A DNA stretch of 64,000 nucleotides, from positions 1,723,705 through 1,787,704 of the forward strand of contig NZ_JAIEZN010000001.1 of the NCBI RefSeq assembly GCF_020169335.1, written 5' to 3'. The translations under genes and the position numbers were made by a program. This DNA is from Devosia aquimaris (GTDB taxonomy: Bacteria > Pseudomonadota > Alphaproteobacteria > Rhizobiales > Devosiaceae). Positions 47,820 through 56,597 of the stretch are shown here, in pieces. How positions within the stretch are numbered: position 1 is the stretch's first letter; each line of letters starts with the position of its first letter. The notes under the pieces were generated by a model. It ran no database searches, was not told the origin of the DNA, and worked only from the letters and a program-made list of their open reading frames with translations.

Positions 47820-48361
47820 TACTGCACCAGCAGTTCCTTGAACAGCAGCGACTCTACCCGCGAGGGATAGATCGCCACGTTCACGCGGCGCAGCAACTCT
47901 TCCTTGAGACGATAAATGCCGGCGGAGCCTTCCAGATCCGACTTGCGCAGCTCGCGCAGATAGACCTGGAACGCATCGATCACCTTGACCAGACGTGGCT
48001 GGATTTCCAGCATCATCTCTTCATTGGCCACTTCCAGCGCCACCGTCAGTTTCATGAACGCAGGCCCATCCACCTCATTGTTGAGGTTGATGACCATCGG
48101 GGGCAGGTTGAAGATGAAGGTATGCGCGGCGTCGACCGTGCCACCATGTTCCCCTGCCGGAGCGTGCTCACCGGCTGCAGCGGCATGATCGGCGCTCGCC
48201 TCCTCGGTCTTGCCCGAGGACATGAAGAAGAACAGGCCGCCGCCGCCAAGCAGAACGACGATCACAGCCGCACCGATAATGATGAACAGCTTGGGAATGC
48301 CCTTCTTGGCGCCCGCGCCGTCTTCAACTTCTGCGTCTGTTGCTGCTGCTGGAGCGGCCAT
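47819..48361 (-). CDS. fliL: Flagellar basal body-associated protein FliL
   Basis: A 180-residue inner-membrane protein. A short cytoplasmic tail and one segment (KLFIIIGAAVIVVLLGGGGLFFFM) are followed by a His/Ala/Glu linker and the FliL domain (FIFNLPPMVINLNNEVDGPAFMKLTVALEVANEEMMLEIQPRL). FliL surrounds the stator units and affects torque. It heads the fliL-fliM-DUF6468-motE-like unit. A CtrA-type box is 66 bases upstream. Confidence 0.93.
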   Translation of the reverse strand: MAAPAAATDAEVEDGAGAKKGIPKLFIIIGAAVIVVLLGGGGLFFFMSSGKTEEASADHAAAAGEHAPAGEHGGTVDAAHTFIFNLPPMVINLNNEVDGPAFMKLTVALEVANEEMMLEIQPRLVKVIDAFQVYLRELRKSDLEGSAGIYRLKEELLRRVNVAIYPSRVESLLFKELLVQ

Positions 48362-48427
48362 TGCCTACCTGCCAAACCCAAGGTTTCCGGGCGATTCCGG
48401 CTCTGCACCCAGCTAATCGCCTGATGG

Positions 48428-48442
48428 TTAACGATTGGTTAC
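48428..48442 (-). promoter_or_regulatory. CtrA-type box upstream of fliL
   Basis: TTAA-N7-TTAC has one mismatch to the CtrA consensus. It is 67 bases from the fliL start. If it overlaps the -35 position, transcription would begin near 48402, leaving a 40-base leader. Confidence 0.6.
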
Positions 48443-48560
48443 AAAACGCCCGAAGGCGGCACAATTTGCCGGGTAAGTTTTGCCGACCCTGCACAGGGTG
48501 ACCCAGTAACCTTCACCGTCGCATACAGCTATCGATCTGATTTTATTAAATTTTTCGACC

Positions 48561-48576
48561 TGGCATGGTTTCTGCA
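48561..48576 (+). promoter_or_regulatory. Sigma-54-type promoter of flgF
   Basis: TGGCATG-N4-CTGCA keeps the invariant GG and GC with the right spacing and differs from the consensus TGGCACG-N4-TTGCA at two positions. The flgF ATG is 69 bases downstream. Confidence 0.7.
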
Positions 48577-48644
48577 ACGTAAATGGCGAGGCCACGGCTT
48601 GGGGAAGCTGGCGGTCTCGGGGATGTTTACACCGGGGATCAGCA

Positions 48645-49385
48645 ATGATCGAAAATGCGCAACTGATTAGCCTGAGCCGGCAGATCGCGCTGCAGCGCCA
48701 GATGGATGTGGTGGCCAACAACATGGCCAACATCAACACCACCGGCTTCAAGGCCGAGAACATCCTGTTCGAAGAATATGTGATGCCGGTCGCCCGCGAC
48801 CAGGATTTCAAGACCCCTGACCAGCCCCTCTCCTATGTGCAGGACTGGGCCACCATCCACGACCTGACCGGCGGCGCCATTGTCCAGACCGGTAGCGATC
48901 TCGACGTCGCCCTCAATGGCGACGGCTTCTTTGCCGTGCAGACGCCCGCTGGCGAACGCTACACCAAGTCGGGCGCCTTCCAGCTCAATGCAGGCGGCAC
49001 CCTGGTCGATCTCAATGGCAATCCGGTCCTCGGCCAGGGTGGCCCGATCACCTTCGGCCCGGCCGAAACCGGCATTCGCATCGGCACCGATGGCTCGATC
49101 AGCTCCAGTGCCGGCGCCAAGGGCAGCCTGCGCCTGGTCGAATTTGCCAATCCCCAGGCCCTCACCCGCGAGGGCAACAACCTGTTTGCCGGCGGCACGC
49201 CGGTCAATGCCACCAACACCCGGGCCATGCAGGGCTTTATCGAGAAGTCCAACGTCTCGGGCGTCTCGGAAGTCACCGAGCTGATCCGCGTGACCCGTGC
49301 CTATGAATCCATGGCTTCGATGACCCAACGCCAGGACGAGCTGCGCCGCTCGGCCATCCAGCGTCTGGGCGACTCCAACGCCTGA
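48645..49385 (+). CDS. flgF: Flagellar rod protein FlgF
   Basis: A 246-residue rod protein. The start LISLSRQIALQRQMDVVANNMANINTTGFKAENIL is the common rod motif and VSGVSEVTELIRVTRAYESMASM the C-terminal one. The ATG at 48645 follows the sigma-54-type promoter at 48561. It heads flgF-flgG-flgA-flgH and is divergent from fliL. Confidence 0.93.
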   Translation: MIENAQLISLSRQIALQRQMDVVANNMANINTTGFKAENILFEEYVMPVARDQDFKTPDQPLSYVQDWATIHDLTGGAIVQTGSDLDVALNGDGFFAVQTPAGERYTKSGAFQLNAGGTLVDLNGNPVLGQGGPITFGPAETGIRIGTDGSISSSAGAKGSLRLVEFANPQALTREGNNLFAGGTPVNATNTRAMQGFIEKSNVSGVSEVTELIRVTRAYESMASMTQRQDELRRSAIQRLGDSNA

Positions 49386-49399
49386 CCTGAGGATACGCC

Positions 49400-50185
49400 A
49401 TGAAAGCTCTCTACATCGCATCCACCGGCATGAGCGCCCAGGAACGCAACGTCGAAGTCATCTCCAACAATATCGCGAACATGCGCACCACCGGCTACAA
49501 GCGCCAGCGTGCCGAGTTCGAGGACCTGCTTTACCAGCAGATCACCCGCGCCGGCGCCCAGAGCTCGGCCCAGGGCACCAATGTTCCGGCCGGCCTCGAG
49601 ATCGGTTCGGGCGTGCGCACCGTCGCCACCCCGCGCGTGATGAGCCAGGGCAGCGTCAACATGACCGACGGCGAACTCGACGTCGCCATCCGCGGCGAAG
49701 GCTTCTTCATGGTGCAGCTGCCCGATGGCCGCACCGCCTATACCCGCGATGGCTCCTTCCAGCGCTCGGCTGAAGGCATGCTGGTCAATTCCAACGGCTA
49801 CACCATCGATCCCGGCATCTCCATTCCGGGCGACGCCAACTCGGTCTCGATCTCTCAGGATGGCGTGGTCTCGGCCTATGTCGGCACCGATTCCCAGCCC
49901 ACCCAGATCGGTCAGCTGCAGCTCGCCCGCTTCGTCAACAAGGCGGGCCTGGAATCGCTGGGCGACAACATGTTCATGGATACGCCCGCCAGCGGCCCCG
50001 CCCAGGTTGGCGTGCCCAACACCGATGGCACCGGCAATCTGCTCCAGGGCTATCTGGAAATGTCCAACGTCAATTCCGTCACCGAAATCGCTGACCTGAT
50101 CGCTGCACAGCGCGCCTATGAGATGAACGCCCGCGTCATCTCCGGCGCAGACCAGATGATGCAGTCCACCAGCCAGCTGCGTTAA
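49400..50185 (+). CDS. flgG: Flagellar distal rod protein FlgG
   Basis: A 261-residue distal-rod protein, the usual length. ALYIASTGMSAQERNVEVISNNIANMRTTGYKRQRAEFEDLLYQ opens it, GSVNMTDGELDVAIRGEGFFMVQLPDG lies in the middle, and SVTEIADLIAAQRAYEMNARVISGADQMM ends it. It follows flgF by 14 bases. Confidence 0.96.
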   Translation: MKALYIASTGMSAQERNVEVISNNIANMRTTGYKRQRAEFEDLLYQQITRAGAQSSAQGTNVPAGLEIGSGVRTVATPRVMSQGSVNMTDGELDVAIRGEGFFMVQLPDGRTAYTRDGSFQRSAEGMLVNSNGYTIDPGISIPGDANSVSISQDGVVSAYVGTDSQPTQIGQLQLARFVNKAGLESLGDNMFMDTPASGPAQVGVPNTDGTGNLLQGYLEMSNVNSVTEIADLIAAQRAYEMNARVISGADQMMQSTSQLR

Positions 50186-50197
50186 GGGAGAGCCGAG

Positions 50198-51142
50198 ATG
50201 ATCCTGCGGTCCGCTATCACCACCCTGGCAGCCCTGTTCCTCACCGCGACGGCCTTTGCCGCGCCGGTCCTCAAGGGCGACATCGTCGTCAACGCTGCCG
50301 TCGTCACCGTCGGCGACATGTTCGACGACGCCGGGATCGCCGCCGAGGACGCCCTGTTCCGCGCGCCCCGCCCCGGCACTGCCGGCACAGTCTCGCTCGC
50401 CGACGTCCGTGCCGCTGCCGACCGCATCGGCCTGGGCGAATTTGACGCCCGCGGCCTCGACGCTGTCAGTGTCCGCCGCGCTGCGACCGTCATCGATGAA
50501 GCGACCCTGGCGAGCCTGGTCAATGCCGACCTGCTGCAGCGCGGCATCCTGACCACCGGCATGAGCGCCAACACCATGTTCAACACGCCCATCCGCCCCA
50601 TCAACGCCGAGGCCGTCGAGCAGCCCGCGTCGGTCACCAGCCTGCGCTACCTGCCCGCCTCGGGCGCCTTCTCGGCCCGCATCGCCATCGCCGGCCAGGA
50701 CACTCCGCTCGATGTCACGGGCACAATCGATCTGATGATCGAGGCGCCGCACCTGACCGGCAGCTTCCCCGCCGGCACCGTGCTCACCCAGTCCGATGTC
50801 GTCATGCGCCCCGTGCCGCTGCGCTTTGCCGAGAGCACCGGCGTGCCGCAGCTGACCGACATCATCGGCAAGGCCCTCACCCGCCAGAGCCGCGAAGGCA
50901 TGATGCTCAAGCCAAGCGACCTGACAATCCCCGTCACCGTCGCCAAGAACGACCTGGTCACCATCTACTTCCGCAGCGGCCCCATGACCCTCACCGTCAA
51001 AGGCCAGGCCGTCACCGGTGCCACCGTCGGCGCCCCGCTGCAGGTGCTCAACCTCATGTCCCGGCGCGTCATCAGCGCCACCGCCATTGCCCCCGGTGCC
51101 GTCGAAGTGACCCCGGATTCTCTCGCCCTCGCCGGCCTCTGA
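50198..51142 (+). CDS. flgA: P-ring assembly chaperone FlgA
   Basis: A 314-residue periplasmic protein with a signal peptide ending TAFAAP. The C-terminal SAF-type domain is seen as LTGSFPAGTVLTQSDVVMRPVPLR and LTVKGQAVTGATVGAPLQVLNLMSRRVISATA. FlgA helps assemble the P-ring protein FlgI, whose gene is 8 kb away at 59008. GGGAGAG precedes the ATG. Confidence 0.9.
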   Translation: MILRSAITTLAALFLTATAFAAPVLKGDIVVNAAVVTVGDMFDDAGIAAEDALFRAPRPGTAGTVSLADVRAAADRIGLGEFDARGLDAVSVRRAATVIDEATLASLVNADLLQRGILTTGMSANTMFNTPIRPINAEAVEQPASVTSLRYLPASGAFSARIAIAGQDTPLDVTGTIDLMIEAPHLTGSFPAGTVLTQSDVVMRPVPLRFAESTGVPQLTDIIGKALTRQSREGMMLKPSDLTIPVTVAKNDLVTIYFRSGPMTLTVKGQAVTGATVGAPLQVLNLMSRRVISATAIAPGAVEVTPDSLALAGL

Positions 51143-51163
51143 TAGCCTTCAGGAACCATCATC

Positions 51164-51901
51164 ATGCATTTCGCCAAGCTCGCCACCCTCCTGATGCTCA
51201 CCGCCACCCTGGCCGGCTGCAACACCATGGATCGCCTCGCCAATGTCGGCTCCGCCCCGGCGCTGAGCCCCATCGTCGACCCCACCACCACAGCTGGCTA
51301 TCAGCCCGTCAACATGCCCATGCCGGCTGCCATCGCCGACACCTACCAGCCCAATTCGCTCTACCGCACCTCGGCCAAGGGCTTCTTCAAGGATGAGCGC
51401 GCCCATCGCATCGGCGACATCCTGACCGTGGTCGTTACCGTCAACGACAGCGCCAAGATCGCCAACAACACTCAGTCGAGCCGCAATTCCACCAATACCG
51501 CTGGCATGGGCGGCATCCTGGGCGCCGCTGTCACCACGGCGTCGGCCGGTGCCATCGACACCAGCGACGCGGTCAACTTCAATTCGGGCCTGGCCAACAC
51601 CGGCAAGGGCTCGGTCAACCGCTCCGAAAGCTTGCAGACGTCGGTCGCCGCCGTCGTCACCCAGGTGCTGCCCAATGGCAATCTGGTCATCGAGGGCCAT
51701 CAGGAAGTGCGCGTGAACTTTGAAGTGCGCGACCTGGTCGTGGCCGGCATCGTCCGCCCCTCCGACATCCAGGCCAACAACACCATCCCCTCGGCCAAGA
51801 TTGCCGAGGCCCGCATTGCCTACGGTGGCCGCGGCCAGATCACCGATGTGCAGCAGCCGCGCTACGGCCAGCAGGTGCTCGACGCCATCCTGCCCTTCTA
51901 G
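51164..51901 (+). CDS. flgH: Flagellar L-ring lipoprotein FlgH
   Basis: A 245-residue lipoprotein with lipobox LAGC (Cys19). The family blocks are SLYRTSAKGFFKDERAHRIGDILTVVVTVNDSAKI, GNLVIEGHQEVRVNFEVRDLVVAGIVRPSDIQ and GRGQITDVQQPRYGQQVLDAILPF. It forms the outer-membrane ring. It is the last gene of the flgF unit; two hairpins follow at 51953 and 52006. Confidence 0.95.
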   Translation: MHFAKLATLLMLTATLAGCNTMDRLANVGSAPALSPIVDPTTTAGYQPVNMPMPAAIADTYQPNSLYRTSAKGFFKDERAHRIGDILTVVVTVNDSAKIANNTQSSRNSTNTAGMGGILGAAVTTASAGAIDTSDAVNFNSGLANTGKGSVNRSESLQTSVAAVVTQVLPNGNLVIEGHQEVRVNFEVRDLVVAGIVRPSDIQANNTIPSAKIAEARIAYGGRGQITDVQQPRYGQQVLDAILPF

Positions 51902-52223
51902 GCATCCCCTTTCCGCCAGGCACACTCCCCCCATGGTGCCCGGTGGCTCCCCGGCCGATCAGAAGATCGGCCCCGGTCGGCTCCAGAACAGATCCGGCTT
52001 CCCCCAGAGGCGCAGTCCCCCGGCTGCGCCTCTCCCCATTTGTGGCGTCCAATCTCCCCTTCGCCATAGCCCGCCCCGATGTCACCCCACGCTTGTGCCG
52101 GGGCCCATCTCAAGAGAGTCGGCCTGCAGCCACGTCCTCCGAATGATCCACCTTGCGCCCGCACGCTTGCCCCATGGCGCGGCCTGTGGAACATCTCGGG
52201 CAATCACTTTGCGGAGTCTGCCA
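51902..52223. other. Intergenic region flgH to carboxypeptidase gene
   Basis: A 322-base stretch with no gene. It holds two perfect hairpins (51953-51972 and 52006-52033). At about 52079-52113 is a sequence, TGTCACCCC ... GGGGCCCATCTC, that resembles the short palindromic intergenic repeats common in alphaproteobacteria. Confidence 0.5.
52006..52033 (+). terminator. Hairpin downstream of the flgF-flgH unit
   Basis: Arms AGAGGCGCAG and CTGCGCCTCT pair perfectly over 10 bp with an 8-base loop. There is no long T run (CCCCATTTG), so termination strength is uncertain. A second perfect 8-bp hairpin lies upstream at 51953-51972. Confidence 0.45.
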
Positions 52224-53714
52224 GTGTCTTTCCAAAAACTCGATGATCTCGGTCGCAAGCTCGAAGCGCTCGAACATGCCCTGTCCATCCTGGGCGCCGA
52301 CGAGGCCACCCACATGGCCGTTGGCGGCGGCGAGAAGCGGGCCGAGGCCATGTCCAACCTGGCCGGCATGTATCATGCCCAGGCCACCGCCCCCGAGATT
52401 GCCGACTGGATTGCCGCGGCCAAGCCGGAAACCGAGGACCAGCGCCTCGCCCTGGTCGAGTTCGAGCGGCAATATGTGAGCGCCACGTGCCTCCCCACCG
52501 AGTTTGTCGAGCGCAAGACGGCCGCGACCATGCGCTCCGAACAGCTCTGGCGTGAACTGCGCGCCAAGGGCGATTGGGACAGCTTCCTGCCCGCGCTCGA
52601 AGGCGTCGTCGCCCTGGTCCGCGAAGAGGCGCAATTGCGTGCCGACGCCACGGGCCTTGCCCCCTATGACGCGCTGATGGATCAATATGACCCCGGCAAC
52701 CGCACTGCCGATCTCGATCCGGTCTTTGCTGACCTCAAGAGCTTCCTCAAGGGCTTCGTCCCTGAGGCACTGGCCGCGCAGGACGCCCGCCTGGCCAAGC
52801 GCCCGCGCAAGAGCCTCAATGGCCCCTACCCCATTGAAAAGCAGCGTGAACTCGGCCTCGCTGCCATGCGCGCCGTCGGCTTCGATTTCACTCATGGCTC
52901 GTTGGCCGTCTCGCATCATCCCTTCTGCGGCGGCGTGCCGACGGACGTGCGCATGACCACGCGCTACCGCACAGACGAGTTCCTCTCCTCGCTGATGGGC
53001 GTGCTGCACGAAACTGGCCACGCCCTCTATGAGCAGGGGCTGCCCAAGGACTGGTCGCACTGGCCGCTCGGCAAGGCCCGCGGCATGGGCATCCATGAAA
53101 GCCAGAGCCTGTTCGTGGAAATGCAGCTCGCCCGCAGCCCCGAGTTCTGGCAGTTCGCCCTGCCCATGGTGCACCAGTATCTTGGCGAAGACGCCATCCC
53201 CGGCTGGGACGTGGCCGATGTGCTCAACGAGGTGAACTTTGTCGAGCGCGGCTATATCCGCGTCGATGCCGACGAGGTCACCTATCCGCTCCACGTCATC
53301 CTGCGTTACGAGCTGGAGCAGGATCTGGTTGCCGGCAAGCTCGAGGCCAGCCAGATCCCCGAGGCCTGGGACACCAAGATGACCGAATATCTTGGCATCT
53401 CCACCATCAACGATCCCAAGGACGGCCCGATGCAGGACGTGCATTGGCCCGGCGGCGCCTTCGGCTATTTCCCCAGCTACACCCTGGGCGCCATGATCGC
53501 CGCCCAGCAATGGGCAGCGCTCGAAAAGGTTCAGCCCAATCTCCGCAGCGATATCGCCAAGGGCGACTTCACCGGCGTCAACCAATGGCGCGCCGACAAT
53601 ATCTGGACCCAGGGCTCACGCTGGTCGACCCCCGACCTCATCACCCGCGCCACTGGCGAGCCGCTCAACACTGACTTTTTCAAGGCCCATCTCAAGAAGC
53701 GCTATCTGGCCTAG
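52224..53714 (+). CDS. M32 family metallocarboxypeptidase
   Basis: A 496-residue thermostable carboxypeptidase 1-type protein. The zinc motif HETGH is at 262-266 with the third ligand in the region of GIHESQSLFVE. SHHPFCGGVPTDVRMTTRY and NEVNFVERGYIRVDADEVTYPLHVILRYELEQDL are the M32 signature blocks. It removes C-terminal residues from peptides in the cytoplasm. The start is GTG 52224 with GGAG 8 bases upstream. No functional link with the flagellar genes is seen. Confidence 0.93.
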   Translation: MSFQKLDDLGRKLEALEHALSILGADEATHMAVGGGEKRAEAMSNLAGMYHAQATAPEIADWIAAAKPETEDQRLALVEFERQYVSATCLPTEFVERKTAATMRSEQLWRELRAKGDWDSFLPALEGVVALVREEAQLRADATGLAPYDALMDQYDPGNRTADLDPVFADLKSFLKGFVPEALAAQDARLAKRPRKSLNGPYPIEKQRELGLAAMRAVGFDFTHGSLAVSHHPFCGGVPTDVRMTTRYRTDEFLSSLMGVLHETGHALYEQGLPKDWSHWPLGKARGMGIHESQSLFVEMQLARSPEFWQFALPMVHQYLGEDAIPGWDVADVLNEVNFVERGYIRVDADEVTYPLHVILRYELEQDLVAGKLEASQIPEAWDTKMTEYLGISTINDPKDGPMQDVHWPGGAFGYFPSYTLGAMIAAQQWAALEKVQPNLRSDIAKGDFTGVNQWRADNIWTQGSRWSTPDLITRATGEPLNTDFFKAHLKKRYLA

Positions 53715-53728
53715 ATCGCGCCGAACCG

Positions 53729-53753
53729 CCCCCTCCCGCGCATCGGGAGGGGG
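53729..53753 (+). terminator. GC-rich hairpin after the carboxypeptidase gene
   Basis: Arms CCCCCTCCCG and CGGGAGGGGG form a perfect 10-bp stem with a 5-base loop, 15 bases after the stop. No T run follows. Confidence 0.5.
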
Positions 53754-53770
53754 CACCCGGCCACCAGAAC

Positions 53771-53798
53771 TTGACATCCCGGGCCCTGTGCCTATTTT
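53771..53798 (+). promoter_or_regulatory. Sigma-70-like promoter before the ABC-F gene
   Basis: TTGACA, 16 bases and TATTTT form a near-consensus promoter. The transcript would begin near 53805 and include a leader of about 80 bases. Confidence 0.6.
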
Positions 53799-53887
53799 CG
53801 GGACATCCGCAGCACAGACCGGACGGTACTCAATGGAAATCAAGATGAACGCCTGCCTCACCCGCACCGCTCATCTGGAATCCGTCC

Positions 53888-55492
53888 ATGCCCGCCTCCG
53901 TTACGCTGCACCAGCTCACCTGTTCGACGCCCGATAACCACCCGCTTTTCACCGATCTCGACCTGACCTTCGGCCCCGGCCGCACCGGGCTGATCGGGCG
54001 CAATGGCACGGGCAAATCCACCCTCCTGCGCATCATTGCCGGACGTATTCCCCCTGCCGCCGGATCGGTGAGCATGGCCGGAACGCTCGGCATGCTCGAA
54101 CAATCCGTGCAGGTGTCTCCCGACACCAGCCTTGCCGACCAACTTGGCGTTGCAAATGACCTTGCCCGCCTTGATCGCCTCGACCAGGGCCTTGGCAGCA
54201 TTGATGATGCCGGCAGCGCCGACTGGTCCCTCCCCGGCCGCATCGAATCCGCCCTGAAATCCGTGGGCCTGCCGGCCCTGGCTCTCGACCGCCCGCTATC
54301 GACGCTGAGCGGCGGCCAGCGCACAAGGCTGGGCCTTGCCCGGCTGATCTTGGCCGCGCCCGACATCATCCTCCTCGATGAGCCAACTAACAATCTTGAT
54401 GCCGACGGTCGCCAGGCCGTGGTCGATATGCTCCATCTTTGGCGCGGCGCCGCCATCGTTGTCAGCCACGATCGCGCGCTGCTGCGCGAAATGGATGCCA
54501 TCGTCGAACTCACGACCCTGGGCGCCAAGACTTATGGCGGCAACTGGGATCACTATGCCGAGCAGAAGGCGCTCGAGCTGGCTGCTGCCGAGCAGACCCT
54601 GGCCAGCAGCCAGCGCCGCGTTGCGGAAATCGATCGCAAGATCCAGGCCGTCACCGAAAAGAAGGCGCGCAAGGACGGCGCCGGCAAACGCAAGGGCGCC
54701 AAGGGCGGCACGCCAAAGATCATGCTTGGCGGCCTCAAGGAGAATGCCGAGAACACCAGTGGCGAGGCTGCCCGCATCGCCAATCGCCTGCGCACGGCGG
54801 CCGCCGAAGCCGCCGCCGAGGCCCGTGCGCAGGTGGAAATCCTGACGCCTCTCTCGGTCGCGCTCACGCCAACGGGCCTGCCAGCGGGCCGCACGGTGCT
54901 TCAGGCCGACAGTCTCACCGGTGGCCCCGACGCCGACGCACCGATCATTCGCGACCTCAGCCTGCAGCTGACCGGGCCGGAACGGGTCGCCATCACCGGT
55001 CCCAATGGCTCGGGCAAGACGACGCTGCTACGCCTGCTCACCGGCGCCTTGCCCGCCAGCGCCGGAACCGCGCGCATCCTTGTGCCCCACGCCATGCTCG
55101 ATCAGACGGTCAGCCTCCTCGACCCCGGACTCAGCATTCGCGACAATTTTCGCCGGCTCAATCCCGATGCGCCCGAAACCGTTGGCCGTGCCGCCCTGGC
55201 CCGCTTCATGTTCCGTGCTGACGCGGCCCTGCAGATCACCGGCACGCTGAGCGGCGGAGAAATGCTGCGCGCCGGCCTCGCCTGCACCATCGGCGGCGAG
55301 CACCCGCCGCAATTGCTCATTCTGGACGAGCCCACCAACCACCTTGATATCCACGCCATCGAGCAGGTCGAGGCGGGGTTGCGCGGCTATGATGGTGCCC
55401 TGCTGGTGGTCAGCCACGACACCGATTTCCTCCAAGCAATTGGCATCACGCGGCGCATTGATCTGGGCACGCCGCAGCAGGAGGCCGGATGA
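53888..55492 (+). CDS. ABC-F family ATP-binding protein
   Basis: A 534-residue soluble protein with two ABC ATPase domains and no membrane segments. Walker A copies are GRNGTGKST and GPNGSGKTT. Signatures are LSGGQRTRLGLARL and LSGGEMLRAGLAC, and both Walker B copies end in DEPTN-LD. The linker is basic and helical (KKARKDGAGKRKGAKGG), as in proteins that reach into the ribosomal E site. It could be a translation factor or a ribosome-protection resistance protein. The ATG has no strong Shine-Dalgarno and lies inside a 35-codon upstream frame. Confidence 0.85.
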   Translation: MPASVTLHQLTCSTPDNHPLFTDLDLTFGPGRTGLIGRNGTGKSTLLRIIAGRIPPAAGSVSMAGTLGMLEQSVQVSPDTSLADQLGVANDLARLDRLDQGLGSIDDAGSADWSLPGRIESALKSVGLPALALDRPLSTLSGGQRTRLGLARLILAAPDIILLDEPTNNLDADGRQAVVDMLHLWRGAAIVVSHDRALLREMDAIVELTTLGAKTYGGNWDHYAEQKALELAAAEQTLASSQRRVAEIDRKIQAVTEKKARKDGAGKRKGAKGGTPKIMLGGLKENAENTSGEAARIANRLRTAAAEAAAEARAQVEILTPLSVALTPTGLPAGRTVLQADSLTGGPDADAPIIRDLSLQLTGPERVAITGPNGSGKTTLLRLLTGALPASAGTARILVPHAMLDQTVSLLDPGLSIRDNFRRLNPDAPETVGRAALARFMFRADAALQITGTLSGGEMLRAGLACTIGGEHPPQLLILDEPTNHLDIHAIEQVEAGLRGYDGALLVVSHDTDFLQAIGITRRIDLGTPQQEAG

Positions 55493-55504
55493 ACGGAGTC
55501 TGAA
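55490..55504 (+). repeat. 15-bp element upstream of curlin gene 1
   Basis: TGAACGGAGTCTGAA begins in the ABC-F stop codon and lies 97 bases before the curlin ATG. It is followed by CTCCGGGTTCA, so TGAAC-TCCGG-GTTCA also forms a dyad. The same 15 bases occur at 56598. Confidence 0.6.
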
Positions 55505-55600
55505 CTCCGGGTTCAGTCGCCGTTCCGGCACCGGGGTCTATCTCTCATGTCATCGGCAGCAAGCGTTCTGAGCGAACGCAGCCCGGAACAGGAGAGAGAA

Positions 55601-56032
55601 ATGAAGCGCACCATCATCACCACCGCCGTCGCCGCCATCATCGCGATCACCGCTGCGCCCGCCATGGCCAACGATGTCTTCGTCCAGCAGTACGGCTACA
55701 GCAATGCCGCTGGCGGCAACCAGAGCGGCTGGGGCCACAAGTTCGGTGTGCATCAGTCTGGCAAGTGGAACACCGCCAAGGGCCGCCAGACGGGTGGCAA
55801 CAATGTCGGTGCCATCGGCCAGCAGGGCAACAACAACTATGCCGACACCTGGCAGCAGGGCTGGAACAACGCCGCCGGCGTCGGCCAGTTCGGCGACAAC
55901 CACACCACCATCATCACCCAGGATGGCAATGGCAACATCGCTGCCGGTGTGCAGGTGGGCAATGGCTGCAACGCCAATGTTGTCCAGGCTGGCTCGGGCA
56001 ATATCACCGCCTTTGTTCAGGCCTGCCCCTGA
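55601..56032 (+). CDS. Secreted curlin-repeat protein 1 (CsgA/CsgB-like)
   Basis: A 143-residue protein with a signal peptide ending AAPAMAND (about residue 24). The mature part has about six imperfect units of 20-23 residues with Q and N at regular places, for example NQSGWGHKFGVHQSG, IGQQGNNNYADTWQQ, VGQFGDNHTTIITQD and VQVGNGCNANVVQAG. This is the curlin pattern (Q-x-G-x-x-N-x-A-x-x-x-Q) of amyloid fibre subunits. AGGAGAG precedes the ATG. It starts a three-gene curli-like locus without export genes nearby. Confidence 0.82.
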   Translation: MKRTIITTAVAAIIAITAAPAMANDVFVQQYGYSNAAGGNQSGWGHKFGVHQSGKWNTAKGRQTGGNNVGAIGQQGNNNYADTWQQGWNNAAGVGQFGDNHTTIITQDGNGNIAAGVQVGNGCNANVVQAGSGNITAFVQACP

Positions 56033-56113
56033 TCCCCGAGCCGACACACGCTCAGGCCGGACCGGGTTCCATCCCGGCCGGCCGGACCAATCACCCCAGT
56101 TGAGGAGGCCTTG

Positions 56114-56512
56114 ATGACCCTGTCCCTGATGCGCACCAGCGCCCTTGCCCTGCCCGTGCTGCTCGGCATCGGCATCACCGCCTTCGCCGCGCCCGGCGGC
56201 CTGGCCGACACGCCGGCCCGGGGCCTGCAATGCGGCGTCACCACCAGCACCAGCCATGGCATGATGACGCTCGAGGCCCAGGTGCTGAGCCCCAAGGCCA
56301 CCACCGGCAGCTATAGCCTGGCCGTGCAGAGCCGCAGCAACGGCGGATCGACCAACCTCAGCCAGGGCGGCAACTTCACTGTCGAGGCCGACAAGGTCGT
56401 CACTGTCGGCAGCGTCAGCATCAATGCCGGCGCCCGCTACACGGCCGATTTCGGCATCACGGTGAACGGCAAGACGCTCGATTGCACCGACTCCATGCCC
56501 ATCATCCGCTGA
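56114..56512 (+). CDS. csgH: CsgH/CsgC-like curli assembly protein
   Basis: A 132-residue protein with a signal peptide (ALPVLLGIGITAFAAPGG). The mature domain is a small beta sandwich: LQCGVTTSTSHGMMTLEAQVLS, GSYSLAVQSRSNGGSTNLSQGGNF, VVTVGSVSINAGARYTADFGITVNGKTLDC. It matches the alphaproteobacterial CsgH type, a periplasmic inhibitor that keeps curlin soluble. Two cysteines near the ends of the domain could pair. AGGAGG precedes ATG 56114 by 5 bases. It lies between two curlin genes, which supports the call. Confidence 0.75.
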   Translation: MTLSLMRTSALALPVLLGIGITAFAAPGGLADTPARGLQCGVTTSTSHGMMTLEAQVLSPKATTGSYSLAVQSRSNGGSTNLSQGGNFTVEADKVVTVGSVSINAGARYTADFGITVNGKTLDCTDSMPIIR

Positions 56513-56527
56513 TATCCGTCCAGCCCC

Positions 56528-56563
56528 GGCAAAGAGGCCCCGTCACAGCGGGGCCTCTTTGCC
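56528..56563 (+). terminator. Intrinsic terminator after csgH
   Basis: A perfect 15-bp stem, arms 56528-56542 and 56549-56563, loop TCACAG, lies 16 bases after the stop. A short T stretch is part of the 3' arm (CTCTTTGCC). Confidence 0.7.
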
Positions 56564-56597
56564 GTTCCGGCGACTATTGGCGGCAGGATTGTCTGGC

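Noticed and set aside
49301..50752. A 483-codon minus-strand frame across flgF, flgG and flgA
   Set aside because: It crosses three certain flagellar genes and has no domain signature.
52110..53585. A 491-codon minus-strand frame opposite the M32 carboxypeptidase
   Set aside because: The plus strand has the HETGH motif and the M32 signature blocks; the antisense frame is an artefact of codon bias.
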